59,646 nucleotides of DNA from Bacillota bacterium (GTDB lineage Bacteria; Bacillota; Bacilli; Paenibacillales; Paenibacillaceae): positions 1 to 59,646 of the forward strand of contig JAEZCJ010000166.1 in NCBI GenBank assembly GCA_023433615.1. The letters run 5' to 3'. The notes under the pieces are model-generated. The model searched no databases. It had not been told where the DNA came from and was given only the letters and a program-made list of their open reading frames with translations. Every line of letters begins with the position of its first letter. Position 1 is the stretch's first letter. Positions 16,645 to 23,906 of this stretch are shown piece after piece. A program made the position numbers and the translations under genes.

Positions 16645-17307
16645 ATGGAACGTTCTCAAGAAACGTTAGACCGCATCACAGCCCACGTGGAGAAGCATAT
16701 TGGTGAAATTCATGGTACTTATGCAGAGATCGTTCCAGGTGTGGTCGCAGTAGACCTGATTGTCGTTGCGCCGACCCCTCGCAAAAATTACTATACCTTG
16801 GTGACTAGCGGCATGAGTGATTTGCCAATGTCCGTGCCGCAAGGTGCCGAAGATTTTACATACGCGGAATTAATGATGTGTCTTCCTCCTGATTGGAAAA
16901 TATCCGATGAGGCGTTTCAAGACGAGAATAATTATTGGCCGGTACGAGCCATGAAGACATTGGCGAGATTTCCCCATGAGCACGACACGTGGCTGTATCT
17001 CGGCCATACAGTCGCGTATGAGAACGCTGCAGTGAAATCTTATGCGGAAAATAATAATTTCAGAGGCATGCTGCTTTCGTTGCCCGACACGGTTGAGGAT
17101 AAGCCCGGCTTTTTCAACTTGCAATGCTCCGACAACAAAGTCATTCATTTCTTTAATTTAACCCCTCTCTACCAGGAAGAACTCGATTACAAATTGAAGC
17201 ATGGCATGGAGGCCTTGTTCGGCAAGCTCAACGCTATCGGTGTCGGAGACGTGGTGGATCAGAATCGCAATAATGCCTGCAAAAAGAAGCTTTTTGGATT
17301 GTTCTAG
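16645..17307 (+). CDS. Suppressor-of-fused (SUFU) domain protein
   Basis: 220 residues, recognised as a SUFU-domain protein: long alpha/beta domain with YYTLVTSGMSDLPMSVP and DFTYAELMMCLPPDW, followed by HDTWLYLGHTVAYEN and FFNLTPLYQEELDYKLKHGM. Bacterial SUFU proteins often occur as immunity proteins of polymorphic toxins or as standalone proteins of unknown role; no toxin gene is next to it here. The start follows TATAGGAGGCAAAT. The coding sequence is visibly more AT-rich than its neighbours, which may mean recent acquisition. It interrupts an otherwise molybdenum-related neighbourhood. Confidence 0.8.
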   Translation: MERSQETLDRITAHVEKHIGEIHGTYAEIVPGVVAVDLIVVAPTPRKNYYTLVTSGMSDLPMSVPQGAEDFTYAELMMCLPPDWKISDEAFQDENNYWPVRAMKTLARFPHEHDTWLYLGHTVAYENAAVKSYAENNNFRGMLLSLPDTVEDKPGFFNLQCSDNKVIHFFNLTPLYQEELDYKLKHGMEALFGKLNAIGVGDVVDQNRNNACKKKLFGLF

Positions 17308-17335
17308 GCCATAGGGACATGAGATGGATTGAATC

Positions 17336-17367
17336 GAGGTTCGCGAGTGACGCGGACCTCTTTCTCT
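17336..17367 (+). terminator. Intrinsic terminator after the SUFU gene
   Basis: GAGGTTCGCG / CGCGGACCTC stem (one G-U) with loop AGTGA, followed by TTTCTCTT. Confidence 0.75.
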
Positions 17368-17551
17368 TGCTATCAAGCATAACACGTTAAGCGGATGAAG
17401 AGATATTCTGGACTCCCCTGCCATTGCAGTGGATGCGCTTTCTTGTTAAGATAGGGGCAATAACGCGGCTAACGGGTTTGGTGCGGCGCAGCGTCCCTGC
17501 GTACGGCCATGCCGGCGAATCGGGTTAGGGAACAAGATAGGTTGGGATGGC

Positions 17552-17935
17552 ATGAACAAGACGGAAGCGGAATTCAGCAATCTCGTGAAGGCTTATCGCA
17601 AGCGGCATATGGGCAAGGGGCCGCGAGAGGTGCGCACGACCTTCTGCAGGAACTGGGCGATCTGCGAGATGCAGGGCAATTTGTCGCCGGTGGAGAAGTT
17701 CATCGCCAGCCGCGACGAAGGCAAGCATATGGTTCGCGAAGCGCGGACGCAGATGGTGAAGGACATGTATCGCGATCACCACCCGGTCGAGATGGAGGCG
17801 CTCGTCGGCTGCAAGTTCGTCACGCTGTTCGTCGATATCGATATCGATCGGGATGTCGGCATGTCGGTCTTCGTATTCGACAGTGATCTGGAAGCGAAGT
17901 TCGGCTCGGGCCGAACGAATGAAATAGGCAGTTGA
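17552..17935 (+). CDS. DUF2294 domain protein
   Basis: 127-residue protein of the DUF2294 family (known as YrhF next to a formate dehydrogenase in Bacillus). Signature features: SNLVKAYRKRHMGKGPREVRT near the N-terminus, NLSPVEKFIASRDEGKHMVR in the middle and a C-terminal VDIDIDRDVGMSVFVFDSDL. No enzyme motif is apparent. Its position directly before an FdhF-type gene repeats the Bacillus association and points to a role linked to that oxidoreductase or its substrate. A long terminator separates it from the oxidoreductase gene. Confidence 0.82.
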   Translation: MNKTEAEFSNLVKAYRKRHMGKGPREVRTTFCRNWAICEMQGNLSPVEKFIASRDEGKHMVREARTQMVKDMYRDHHPVEMEALVGCKFVTLFVDIDIDRDVGMSVFVFDSDLEAKFGSGRTNEIGS

Positions 17936-17961
17936 AGCTCGGCAGCGAACCTGCCGGAGAG

Positions 17962-18024
17962 AACCGCCGCAGAAACGCCGCTCTACCCACACGAGGGAAG
18001 GGCGGCGGCTGCGGCGGTTTTTTT
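17962..18024 (+). terminator. Long intrinsic terminator in front of the FdhF-type gene
   Basis: AACCGCCGCAG pairs with CTGCGGCGGTT, and inside it CGCCGC pairs with GCGGCG. The stem ends in an unbroken run of seven T (18018-18024). Only 22 nt separate the T-run from the next start codon, leaving no room for a promoter after it. Expression of the next gene must come from read-through or antitermination, or from a promoter upstream of or within the hairpin. Confidence 0.85.
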
Positions 18025-18046
18025 ATCGAAATGCGAACGGGGGCGG

Positions 18047-20392
18047 ATGACGATGGGGAAGACGAGGCATGGCGGACCGATACGGCTGCCGAAGCGGCCG
18101 GATCCGGGACTGTGGGTGAGCGCGGTGCCGATGGGACTCGGGAAGGTGAAGCCGCACCATATTCGGGAGACGATGAAGATCGCTTGGCGCAACAAGGACA
18201 GTCTGGGGTATGCCTACCGCATTCTGACGCAAGGGGTGTGCGACGGCTGCGCGCTGGGCGTGTCGGGGTTGAAGGATCAGACGCTGGACGGGCCGCATTT
18301 ATGCACGACCCGGCTCAATGTGCTGCGTCTCAATACGGCGCCGCCAGTAAAGGATGGGGTGCTGTTGGGCGACATCGAGCGCCTGCGGAGCATGGACAGC
18401 GCTGCGCTGCGGGAGCTGGGGCGGCTGCCGTATCCGCTGCTGCGCGAACCTGCCGACCCGGCATTCCGGCGGATCGGCTGGGATGAGGCACTCGATCGGA
18501 TCGCGGCAAAAATGAAGGCGATCGACCCCCAGCAATCGGCGTTCTACCTGACAGGGCGCGGATTGACGAACGAGACGTATTATACGGCAGGGAAGGTCGC
18601 GAGGCTGCTCGGCACGAACAACATCGATAATGCGTCGCGCATCTGCCATTCGCCTTCGAAGACCGCTTTGAAGCGGTCGGTCGGCATTGCTGCGTCAAGC
18701 TGCAGCTACACGGATTGGATCGGGACGGATGTACTCGTGTTCTGGGGCAGCGTCGCCGCGAACAATCAGCCGGTATCGACCAAATATATGTACGCGGCCA
18801 AGCGGAAGGGGACGAAGATCATCGTCATCAATCCGTACCGCGAGCCGGCGATGGACGGCTATTGGATTCCGTCGGTGCCGGAATCCGCGCTGTTCGGGAC
18901 GAAGCTGGCCGATGATTGGTACCCTGTCAACATCGGCGGCGATATCGACTTCATGAACGGCGTCATGAAGGCATGGTTCGAGATGGAGGCGGCGGAAGCC
19001 GGTTCTGCTGTCGATTGGCCATTCGTCGAAGCGCATGTCAACGGCGTGGAGGCGCTAAGGGAGCATGTGTCGGGATTGGATTGGGCGGAGCTCGAGCGGG
19101 GCTCGGGCTTGCCGCGTGAGCGGATGGAAGCGTTCGCGCGGCTGTTGGCCGGGGCCCGGAGCGGGGTGTTCGTCTGGAGCATGGGGCTGACGCAGCATCG
19201 ATTCGGCACGGATAACATCTCGCAGGTGGCGAATCTCGCACTGCTGCGGGGCTTCCTCGGGCGGGAGCACTGCGGCCTGATGCCGATTCGCGGGCACAGC
19301 GGCGTGCAGGGCTCGGGCGAGATGGGCGCCGATCCGTTCTCACTGCCCGGCGGCGAGTTCAAGGGGGCGGATATCCAGCGCGTGGAAGAGCAGTGGGGGT
19401 TCGAGCTGCCGAAGTGGCAGGGCGATATCGTCGGCGCTTCGCTAGAAAATGCGTTGCTGCCGGCGGGGCATGAGCGTCAACTGCGGCTGTTCTACACGTC
19501 GGGCGGCAATTTTCTCGAGACGATGCCGGATCCGGAGCGGGTGAGACGCTCGCTCGCAGGCGTCGAGCTGCGCGTGCATCAGGATATCGTGCTGAACACC
19601 TCGATGCTGGTCGATGCGCAAGAGGCGGTCATCGTGCTGCCTGCCAAGACACGGTACGAGCAAGAGGGCGGCTGCACATCAACGTCGACGGAGCGGATGG
19701 TGTATTATTCGCCTTACATTCGAGGGCCGCAGGTCGGCGAAGCGCGCGAGGAATGGAAGATTTACCACGAGCTGGCGAGGCGCGTGTCGCCGGCATTGGC
19801 GGAGAAGTGTCTGCAGGCGGATACGGCGGAAGCGATTCGTTCGGAGATTGCTGAGACGGTCCCCTACTATGACGGCATCCAGCATCTGAAACAGCAAGGC
19901 GACGTGTTCCAATGGGGCGGCGCATGGCTGTGCGAAGGCGGCGTCTGTCCGACGCCGGACGGGCGCGGCCAGCTGTGGGCGATCGAATCGCCGGGCGTGC
20001 GCAAGGCAGACGGATCGTTCATGGCGACGACCAGGCGCGGGAAGCAGTTCAACTCGATGGTGTACGGCTCGGTCGATCCGTTCAACGGCGCGGATCGGTA
20101 CGACGTGCTGGCAAGCGCTGATGATACAGCGGAGCTGGGGCTCGTGGAAGGCGAGGCCGTCGTGCTCCATAACGAGCATGGCCGATTCTACGGCCGGCTG
20201 CGCCTGGCGCCGATCGCGCGGGGCAATCTGGAGCTGTATTGGCCGGAGGGCAACGTGCTGTACCCGGCTGGTATCTACGAGCCCGCGGCGGGCATCCCGG
20301 AATACAATGCGCCGGTGAAGATGGAGAAGGCGGACGGTTACCGCTCGCGGAAGGACCGCAAGTATAAGGAGAAGCCGGAGGCGGAAGCTTGA
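18047..20392 (+). CDS. FdhF/YdeP family molybdopterin oxidoreductase
   Basis: 781-residue molybdopterin-dependent oxidoreductase. Near the N-terminus GVCDGCALG (Cys65, Cys68) is the short Cys cluster kept in this family; the usual ferredoxin-like [4Fe-4S] domain of large formate dehydrogenases is absent. NIDNASRICHSPSKTALK provides the cofactor-proximal Cys, and RGHSGVQGSGEMGADPFSLP is a family hallmark. The C-terminal molybdopterin-binding barrel includes RRGKQFNSMVYG and LVEGEAVVLHNEHGRFYGR. It is annotated as formate dehydrogenase-like in related genomes, but YdeP-type members are implicated in acid resistance and the substrate is unproven. fdhD follows, overlapping the stop by one base. 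Confidence 0.87.
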   Translation: MTMGKTRHGGPIRLPKRPDPGLWVSAVPMGLGKVKPHHIRETMKIAWRNKDSLGYAYRILTQGVCDGCALGVSGLKDQTLDGPHLCTTRLNVLRLNTAPPVKDGVLLGDIERLRSMDSAALRELGRLPYPLLREPADPAFRRIGWDEALDRIAAKMKAIDPQQSAFYLTGRGLTNETYYTAGKVARLLGTNNIDNASRICHSPSKTALKRSVGIAASSCSYTDWIGTDVLVFWGSVAANNQPVSTKYMYAAKRKGTKIIVINPYREPAMDGYWIPSVPESALFGTKLADDWYPVNIGGDIDFMNGVMKAWFEMEAAEAGSAVDWPFVEAHVNGVEALREHVSGLDWAELERGSGLPRERMEAFARLLAGARSGVFVWSMGLTQHRFGTDNISQVANLALLRGFLGREHCGLMPIRGHSGVQGSGEMGADPFSLPGGEFKGADIQRVEEQWGFELPKWQGDIVGASLENALLPAGHERQLRLFYTSGGNFLETMPDPERVRRSLAGVELRVHQDIVLNTSMLVDAQEAVIVLPAKTRYEQEGGCTSTSTERMVYYSPYIRGPQVGEAREEWKIYHELARRVSPALAEKCLQADTAEAIRSEIAETVPYYDGIQHLKQQGDVFQWGGAWLCEGGVCPTPDGRGQLWAIESPGVRKADGSFMATTRRGKQFNSMVYGSVDPFNGADRYDVLASADDTAELGLVEGEAVVLHNEHGRFYGRLRLAPIARGNLELYWPEGNVLYPAGIYEPAAGIPEYNAPVKMEKADGYRSRKDRKYKEKPEAEA

Positions 20393-21327
20393 TGGGAGCG
20401 TGCTGGAGCGGGGAAGAACGGGAGAAGGCGGAGGGGAGCTTGCTGGGGCGGGGAGAGCCGGAGAACACCGGGGAGCGCATGCCGGAGCGGAGTGAGCGGA
20501 GCAGCGCGGAGAAGAATGCGAGGGCGGTGCGGGGGGAAGTGCCGGTGTGGCGGTACGAGCAAGGCGCTTGGCTTCGGGAGGAGGATGAAGTCGCTGACGA
20601 GGTGCCGCTTACGATTCGGCTCGACGGGATGGAGTTTGCGACGATCGTCTGCTCGCCGAGCGATTTGGACGATCTCGTGATTGGTTTCCTCGCGTCGGAG
20701 GGCGTGATTATGCTGCCGGAGGACATAGCGGGCGTGGACTGGGATCGCGAGCGGGGCGTCGCTGAGGTATCGCTCAGACGGCGAATGACGCTGGCGGAGG
20801 CGGACTTCGGAAAGCGCGTCATCGGCTCATGCTGCGGCAAGAGCCGCCAGTTCTATCTGCGTGCCGACGCGAAGACGGCGAAGACATCGCTGTCCCGCGT
20901 GCGGTTGACGCCGGAGGAATGCTTGGCTGCAATGGAGGAGCTGCAGCGATTGTCGGACGACCATGCCCGTACCGGCGGCGTTCATAATGCCGCGCTATAC
21001 GAGGCAGGCCGGGGCATCCTGGCGGCGCGGGCCGATATCGGCCGGCACAATGCGCTCGATAAGCTGCATGGTCACTGTCTGCGCAGCGGGATAGCAGGAC
21101 GGGATAAGGCGGTGGTCTTCAGCGGGCGGATCTCGTCCGAGGTGCTGCTCAAGACGGCGAAGATCGGGGCAGCGCTGCTCATCGCCAAGTCGGCACCGAC
21201 AAAACTGGCACTCGGATTGGCGCAGGATCTCGGCATTACGGCGATCGGCTTCGTGCGGCAGGGGCGCATGAACGTGTACACGCATCCGGAGCGGCTGGGC
21301 ATAGGTGTGGATGAAGGGACGAGCTGA
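20392..21327 (+). CDS. fdhD: Formate dehydrogenase accessory sulfurtransferase FdhD
   Basis: Delivers sulfur to the molybdenum cofactor of FdhF-type enzymes; 311 residues. The ATG overlaps the upstream stop (TGATG). The core domain begins about residue 55 (WRYEQGAWLREEDEVADEVP), with DLDDLVIGFLASEGVI, the catalytic loop GSCCGKSRQF (Cys147/Cys148), DHARTGGVHNAALYE, and the nucleotide-binding RADIGRHNALDKLHG and FSGRISSEVLLK. The first ~50 residues are Glu/Arg/Gly-rich and not part of the usual domain, making the protein longer than typical FdhD (~265). A later start is possible. Confidence 0.92.
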   Translation: MGACWSGEEREKAEGSLLGRGEPENTGERMPERSERSSAEKNARAVRGEVPVWRYEQGAWLREEDEVADEVPLTIRLDGMEFATIVCSPSDLDDLVIGFLASEGVIMLPEDIAGVDWDRERGVAEVSLRRRMTLAEADFGKRVIGSCCGKSRQFYLRADAKTAKTSLSRVRLTPEECLAAMEELQRLSDDHARTGGVHNAALYEAGRGILAARADIGRHNALDKLHGHCLRSGIAGRDKAVVFSGRISSEVLLKTAKIGAALLIAKSAPTKLALGLAQDLGITAIGFVRQGRMNVYTHPERLGIGVDEGTS

Positions 21328-21344
21328 CATGCGCATGTCAGCTC
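21321..21344 (+). terminator. Perfect palindrome terminator overlapping the fdhD stop
   Basis: GAGCTGACATGC and GCATGTCAGCTC form a perfect 24-nt palindrome followed by GTTTCTGTT. The fdhD stop codon (21325-21327) lies inside the left arm. Confidence 0.65.
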
Positions 21345-21431
21345 GTTTCTGTTACACTAGGAAAAAGATGGTCAGGTACGATGCTATGTGTTTGAAAGTG
21401 ATGGATCGGGGTTAAGAAGGGGGCAGATGTT

Positions 21432-22952
21432 GTGGACCTGCAGGGGAGCGGACGGTTCAACAGACGGGCGATAACCGTGGGCGAGGCGCAGCGCCGCTTA
21501 TTGGATGCGGCAGCGCCGCTGCCCGCCGAGACCGTGCCGCTGTGGCGCGGAAGCGGGCGCTATGCGGCGGAGCCGATGGCGGCCACGACGGACTGGCCGC
21601 CATTCGCGCGCGCGGGCATGGACGGATATGCCGTCCGTGCCGCGGATATCGCGCTGGCGTCGCCGGAGCTGCCGGCGGCGCTGCGCGTTGTGGGAGCCGT
21701 CGCTGCCGGCGGCGTGTGGGCGGGGACGGTTGAGCCGGGCACGGCCGTGCGCATCATGACGGGCGCAGCGGTGCCTGTCGGGGCAGACACGGTCGTCATG
21801 CTCGAGATGACCGTGGACGTACCGGCCGCGGCCGGCGATACGCAGAGCACGGTGCTCGTGAAGCAGCCCGTGCCGGCCTGCCGCAACGTCGCGCCCCCAG
21901 GCGAGGAATTCCGCCAGGGTGACGCGATTGTCGGCCCGGGCGAGCTGCTGCGGCCCGGCCATATGGCGCTGCTCGGCTCCTGCGGGTACGCCGAGCTGCG
22001 CGTGCATCGCCGGCCGCGCGTGGCGATCTTCGCGACCGGCACGGAGCTGCTGCCGGTCGATGCGCCGCTCACACCGGGGCGCATCCGCGACAGCAACAGC
22101 GCGTTGGTCGCCGCGCTGGTCGACAGCTGCGGCTGCGAGCCGCTGCCGCTCGGCCGGCTCGACGATGAGCCGGCCGTAGTTGCCGCTGCGCTGGCGGCAG
22201 CGCTGCGCGAGGCGGACGCCGTCGTGACGACCGGCGGCGTCTCGGTCGGCGATTACGATGTCGTCGCCGTGCTGTTGAAGCGGCTGCGCGAAGGCAAGCC
22301 GCTAGGTGCCGGCGACGGCGAGGGCAAGCAGGCGGACAGCTTGCGAGCATTGGAGGCGGAAGCGCCTGCTATAGACGCAGGCGGCTCGTCGGTGCCGCTC
22401 GCAGCGTCGCACGGCACTCAGGCGGTTAGTCCGCGAGCAGCAACGGCAGATTCGCTTGGCACCGCTGCCGGCGGCTCGGCGACAGCGCCGGAACCGCCGG
22501 GCACGAGCGCCGGAGGTACTGCCGACGTGCTGCCGCAAGGCTCTGTCTTGTTCGACAAGGTCGCGATGCGGCCCGGCAGCCCGACTTCCGCTGCGATGAT
22601 CGGCGGCAAGCCGCTCTTTGCGCTGTCGGGCAATCCGGGCGCATGCTATGTCGGGTTCGAGCTGTTCGTGAGGCCGACCTTGCTCAGGATGCAAGGGGCA
22701 GTGCAGCCGCTGCCGGAGGAGTGGCAGGTCGAGCTTGCCTCCTCAGTCGACAAGAGCTCGCCGCATGAGCGATTCGTGCGTGCGAAGCTGCGCCAGGCGG
22801 ACGACGGCCGGCTGATCGGCGATCCGTGCTCGTTCGCGAAGTCCAGCATGATGGCAACGCTGCCTAATGCGGACATCCTGCTGCGGATTCCCGCCGGACC
22901 GCATGGCGTCCGGCAGGGAGAGACGGTCGCGGCCGTCCCGATTCGATACTGA
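21432..22952 (+). CDS. moeA: Molybdopterin molybdenumtransferase MoeA with disordered insertion
   Basis: Inserts molybdate into molybdopterin; 506 residues, against about 400-420 for the family. The start is GTG at 21432 behind AAGAAGGGGGCAG. Domain signatures: WPPFARAGMDGYAVRAADI, RIMTGAAVPVGADTVVMLE, the MoCF-binding FATGTELLPVDAPLTPGRIRDSN and VVTTGGVSVGDYD, then VAMRPGSPT and FALSGNPGACYVGFEL. Between VGDYD and FDKVAMRPGSPT, where there are normally ~20 residues, there is an extra ~75-residue Ala/Gly/Ser/Pro-rich stretch (about residues 291-366) without a break in frame. It sits at the end of the molybdenum block and is unusually GC-rich. Confidence 0.92.
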   Translation: MDLQGSGRFNRRAITVGEAQRRLLDAAAPLPAETVPLWRGSGRYAAEPMAATTDWPPFARAGMDGYAVRAADIALASPELPAALRVVGAVAAGGVWAGTVEPGTAVRIMTGAAVPVGADTVVMLEMTVDVPAAAGDTQSTVLVKQPVPACRNVAPPGEEFRQGDAIVGPGELLRPGHMALLGSCGYAELRVHRRPRVAIFATGTELLPVDAPLTPGRIRDSNSALVAALVDSCGCEPLPLGRLDDEPAVVAAALAAALREADAVVTTGGVSVGDYDVVAVLLKRLREGKPLGAGDGEGKQADSLRALEAEAPAIDAGGSSVPLAASHGTQAVSPRAATADSLGTAAGGSATAPEPPGTSAGGTADVLPQGSVLFDKVAMRPGSPTSAAMIGGKPLFALSGNPGACYVGFELFVRPTLLRMQGAVQPLPEEWQVELASSVDKSSPHERFVRAKLRQADDGRLIGDPCSFAKSSMMATLPNADILLRIPAGPHGVRQGETVAAVPIRY

Positions 22953-23101
22953 AAGTCCGGTGCCCATAGGGATGGCCGAACCATACACAGCCTTTACATG
23001 ACATCGTGGCCGACCGGCACAGCGCTGCTTGTAGAGGCTGTTTTCGCAATCGTCGGCGCTGGCCGCTTGTAATAAGCGGAGCCCGGCGTTCATTGGGAAG
23101 C

Positions 23102-23293
23102 GATAGTGTAGAATAGTACAACTAATTTTTCGGTTTTTCTAGTTTCGGAACGGATAGCGTAAGAAAGTACATCTATTTGCGGGATTTTGGCCAAATAGCC
23201 TGGATGGCAAATAATTAGTGGTACTTATCTACACTAATCAGGCACACGAGAAGACAGTCCATTAATAGTGTTAGGAAATGCAGCTATTAGTTT
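23102..23293. repeat. Cluster of four ~30-bp AT-rich repeats, one inverted
   Basis: Related units: 23102-23130 (GATAGTGTAGAATAGTACAA...), 23153-23179 (GATAGCGTAAGAAAGTACAT...), 23208-23239 in the opposite orientation (reads GATTAGTGTAGATAAGTACC... on minus) and a weaker one at 23264-23293 (AATAGTGTTAGGAAATGCAG...). The second and third form an imperfect inverted repeat of ~27-32 bp with a 28-nt centre. They begin a 950-bp gene-free stretch (22953-23906). Before them (22953-23101) I see nothing recognisable. This could be a small MITE-like element or regulatory repeat family. Confidence 0.6.
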
Positions 23294-23376
23294 GGTCCAC
23301 GGTATCAAGGCACGCAAGAATGGTGGGAACGAGACAGGGAACGTTGGGGCAGCCGACAATCGAGAGTGTGAGAGGA

Positions 23377-23691
23377 AGCAGACGAACGAACAGGTAGCAG
23401 ACGACGAACAGGTAGCCGACAAACGATGGGATAGCCGATGAACGTGAGAGCATACTCGACGACGAAGTGAGCCGACGACGAGCAGCTAGCAGATGAACGA
23501 GCAGGTGGCCGACGACGAGCAGCTAGTAGACGAACGAACAGGTAGCAGACGAACAAGCAGGTAGCAGACGGACTAGCAGGCAGCTGACGAACGAACAGGC
23601 AGCCGACGAACGAATAGCTAGCAGACTAACGAACAGGTAACAGACGAACAAGCAGGCATTAGACGGACGAACAGGTAGCCGACTATGGGGC
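23377..23691. repeat. Degenerate 18-19-bp tandem repeat array, ~17 units
   Basis: Head-to-tail units of 18-19 bp with approximate consensus AGCAGACGAACGAACAGGT, from 23377 to 23676, followed by partial units to 23691. Examples: AGCAGACGAACGAACAGGT, AGCAGACGACGAACAGGT, AGTAGACGAACGAACAGGT, AGCAGACGGACTAGCAGGC, AGCTGACGAACGAACAGGC, AGCCGACGAACGAATAGCT. Mixed 18/19 spacing breaks any reading frame, so it is not coding. The + strand is very poor in T. There are no constant repeats separated by unique spacers, so it is not CRISPR. Confidence 0.8.
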
Positions 23692-23780
23692 AGTCAACGG
23701 ACGTGGGGCGGACCGACGGCGAGAGGAGGGGTAACCAGGATGCAGCACGCGACTCCACCTATCCGGATCAGACAGCAGCA

Positions 23781-23836
23781 CGAAAAGACGCAGGCATCCT
23801 AACAGCGCCTCTCGACGCGCGGTTAGGATGCCTGCG
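23781..23836 (-). terminator. Terminator of the FliD-like gene
   Basis: CGCAGGCATCCTAAC (23789-23803) and GTTAGGATGCCTGCG (23822-23836) form a perfect 15-bp stem with an 18-nt loop. Read on the minus strand the stem is followed by TCTTTTCG, placing it 70 nt after the stop of the minus-strand gene. Confidence 0.8.
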
Positions 23837-23906
23837 GTGCTCGGTCACGGGTTGGCTGTCAAACCTCGTGAATAAACGATGCGTTCAGTCAGCGAGCGGA
23901 AGCCGC

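Noticed and set aside
16604..16669. 21-codon ORF overlapping the SUFU gene start (MSNIGLKIHYRRQ...)
   Set aside because: The ribosome-binding site is 13 nt away and the content is not peptide-like; a leader peptide is possible but unsupported.
17368..17551. Moco riboswitch upstream of the DUF2294/fdh genes
   Set aside because: GC-rich with some pairing, but the conserved Moco-motif elements were not recognised.
23377..23691. CRISPR-like array
   Set aside because: The units vary throughout and abut directly; there are no constant repeats separated by unique spacers and no cas genes.
23740..23802. 20-codon ORF with AGGAGGGG ribosome-binding site (MQHATPPIRIRQQ...)
   Set aside because: It runs into the arm of the FliD-like gene terminator hairpin and has no recognisable content; likely chance.
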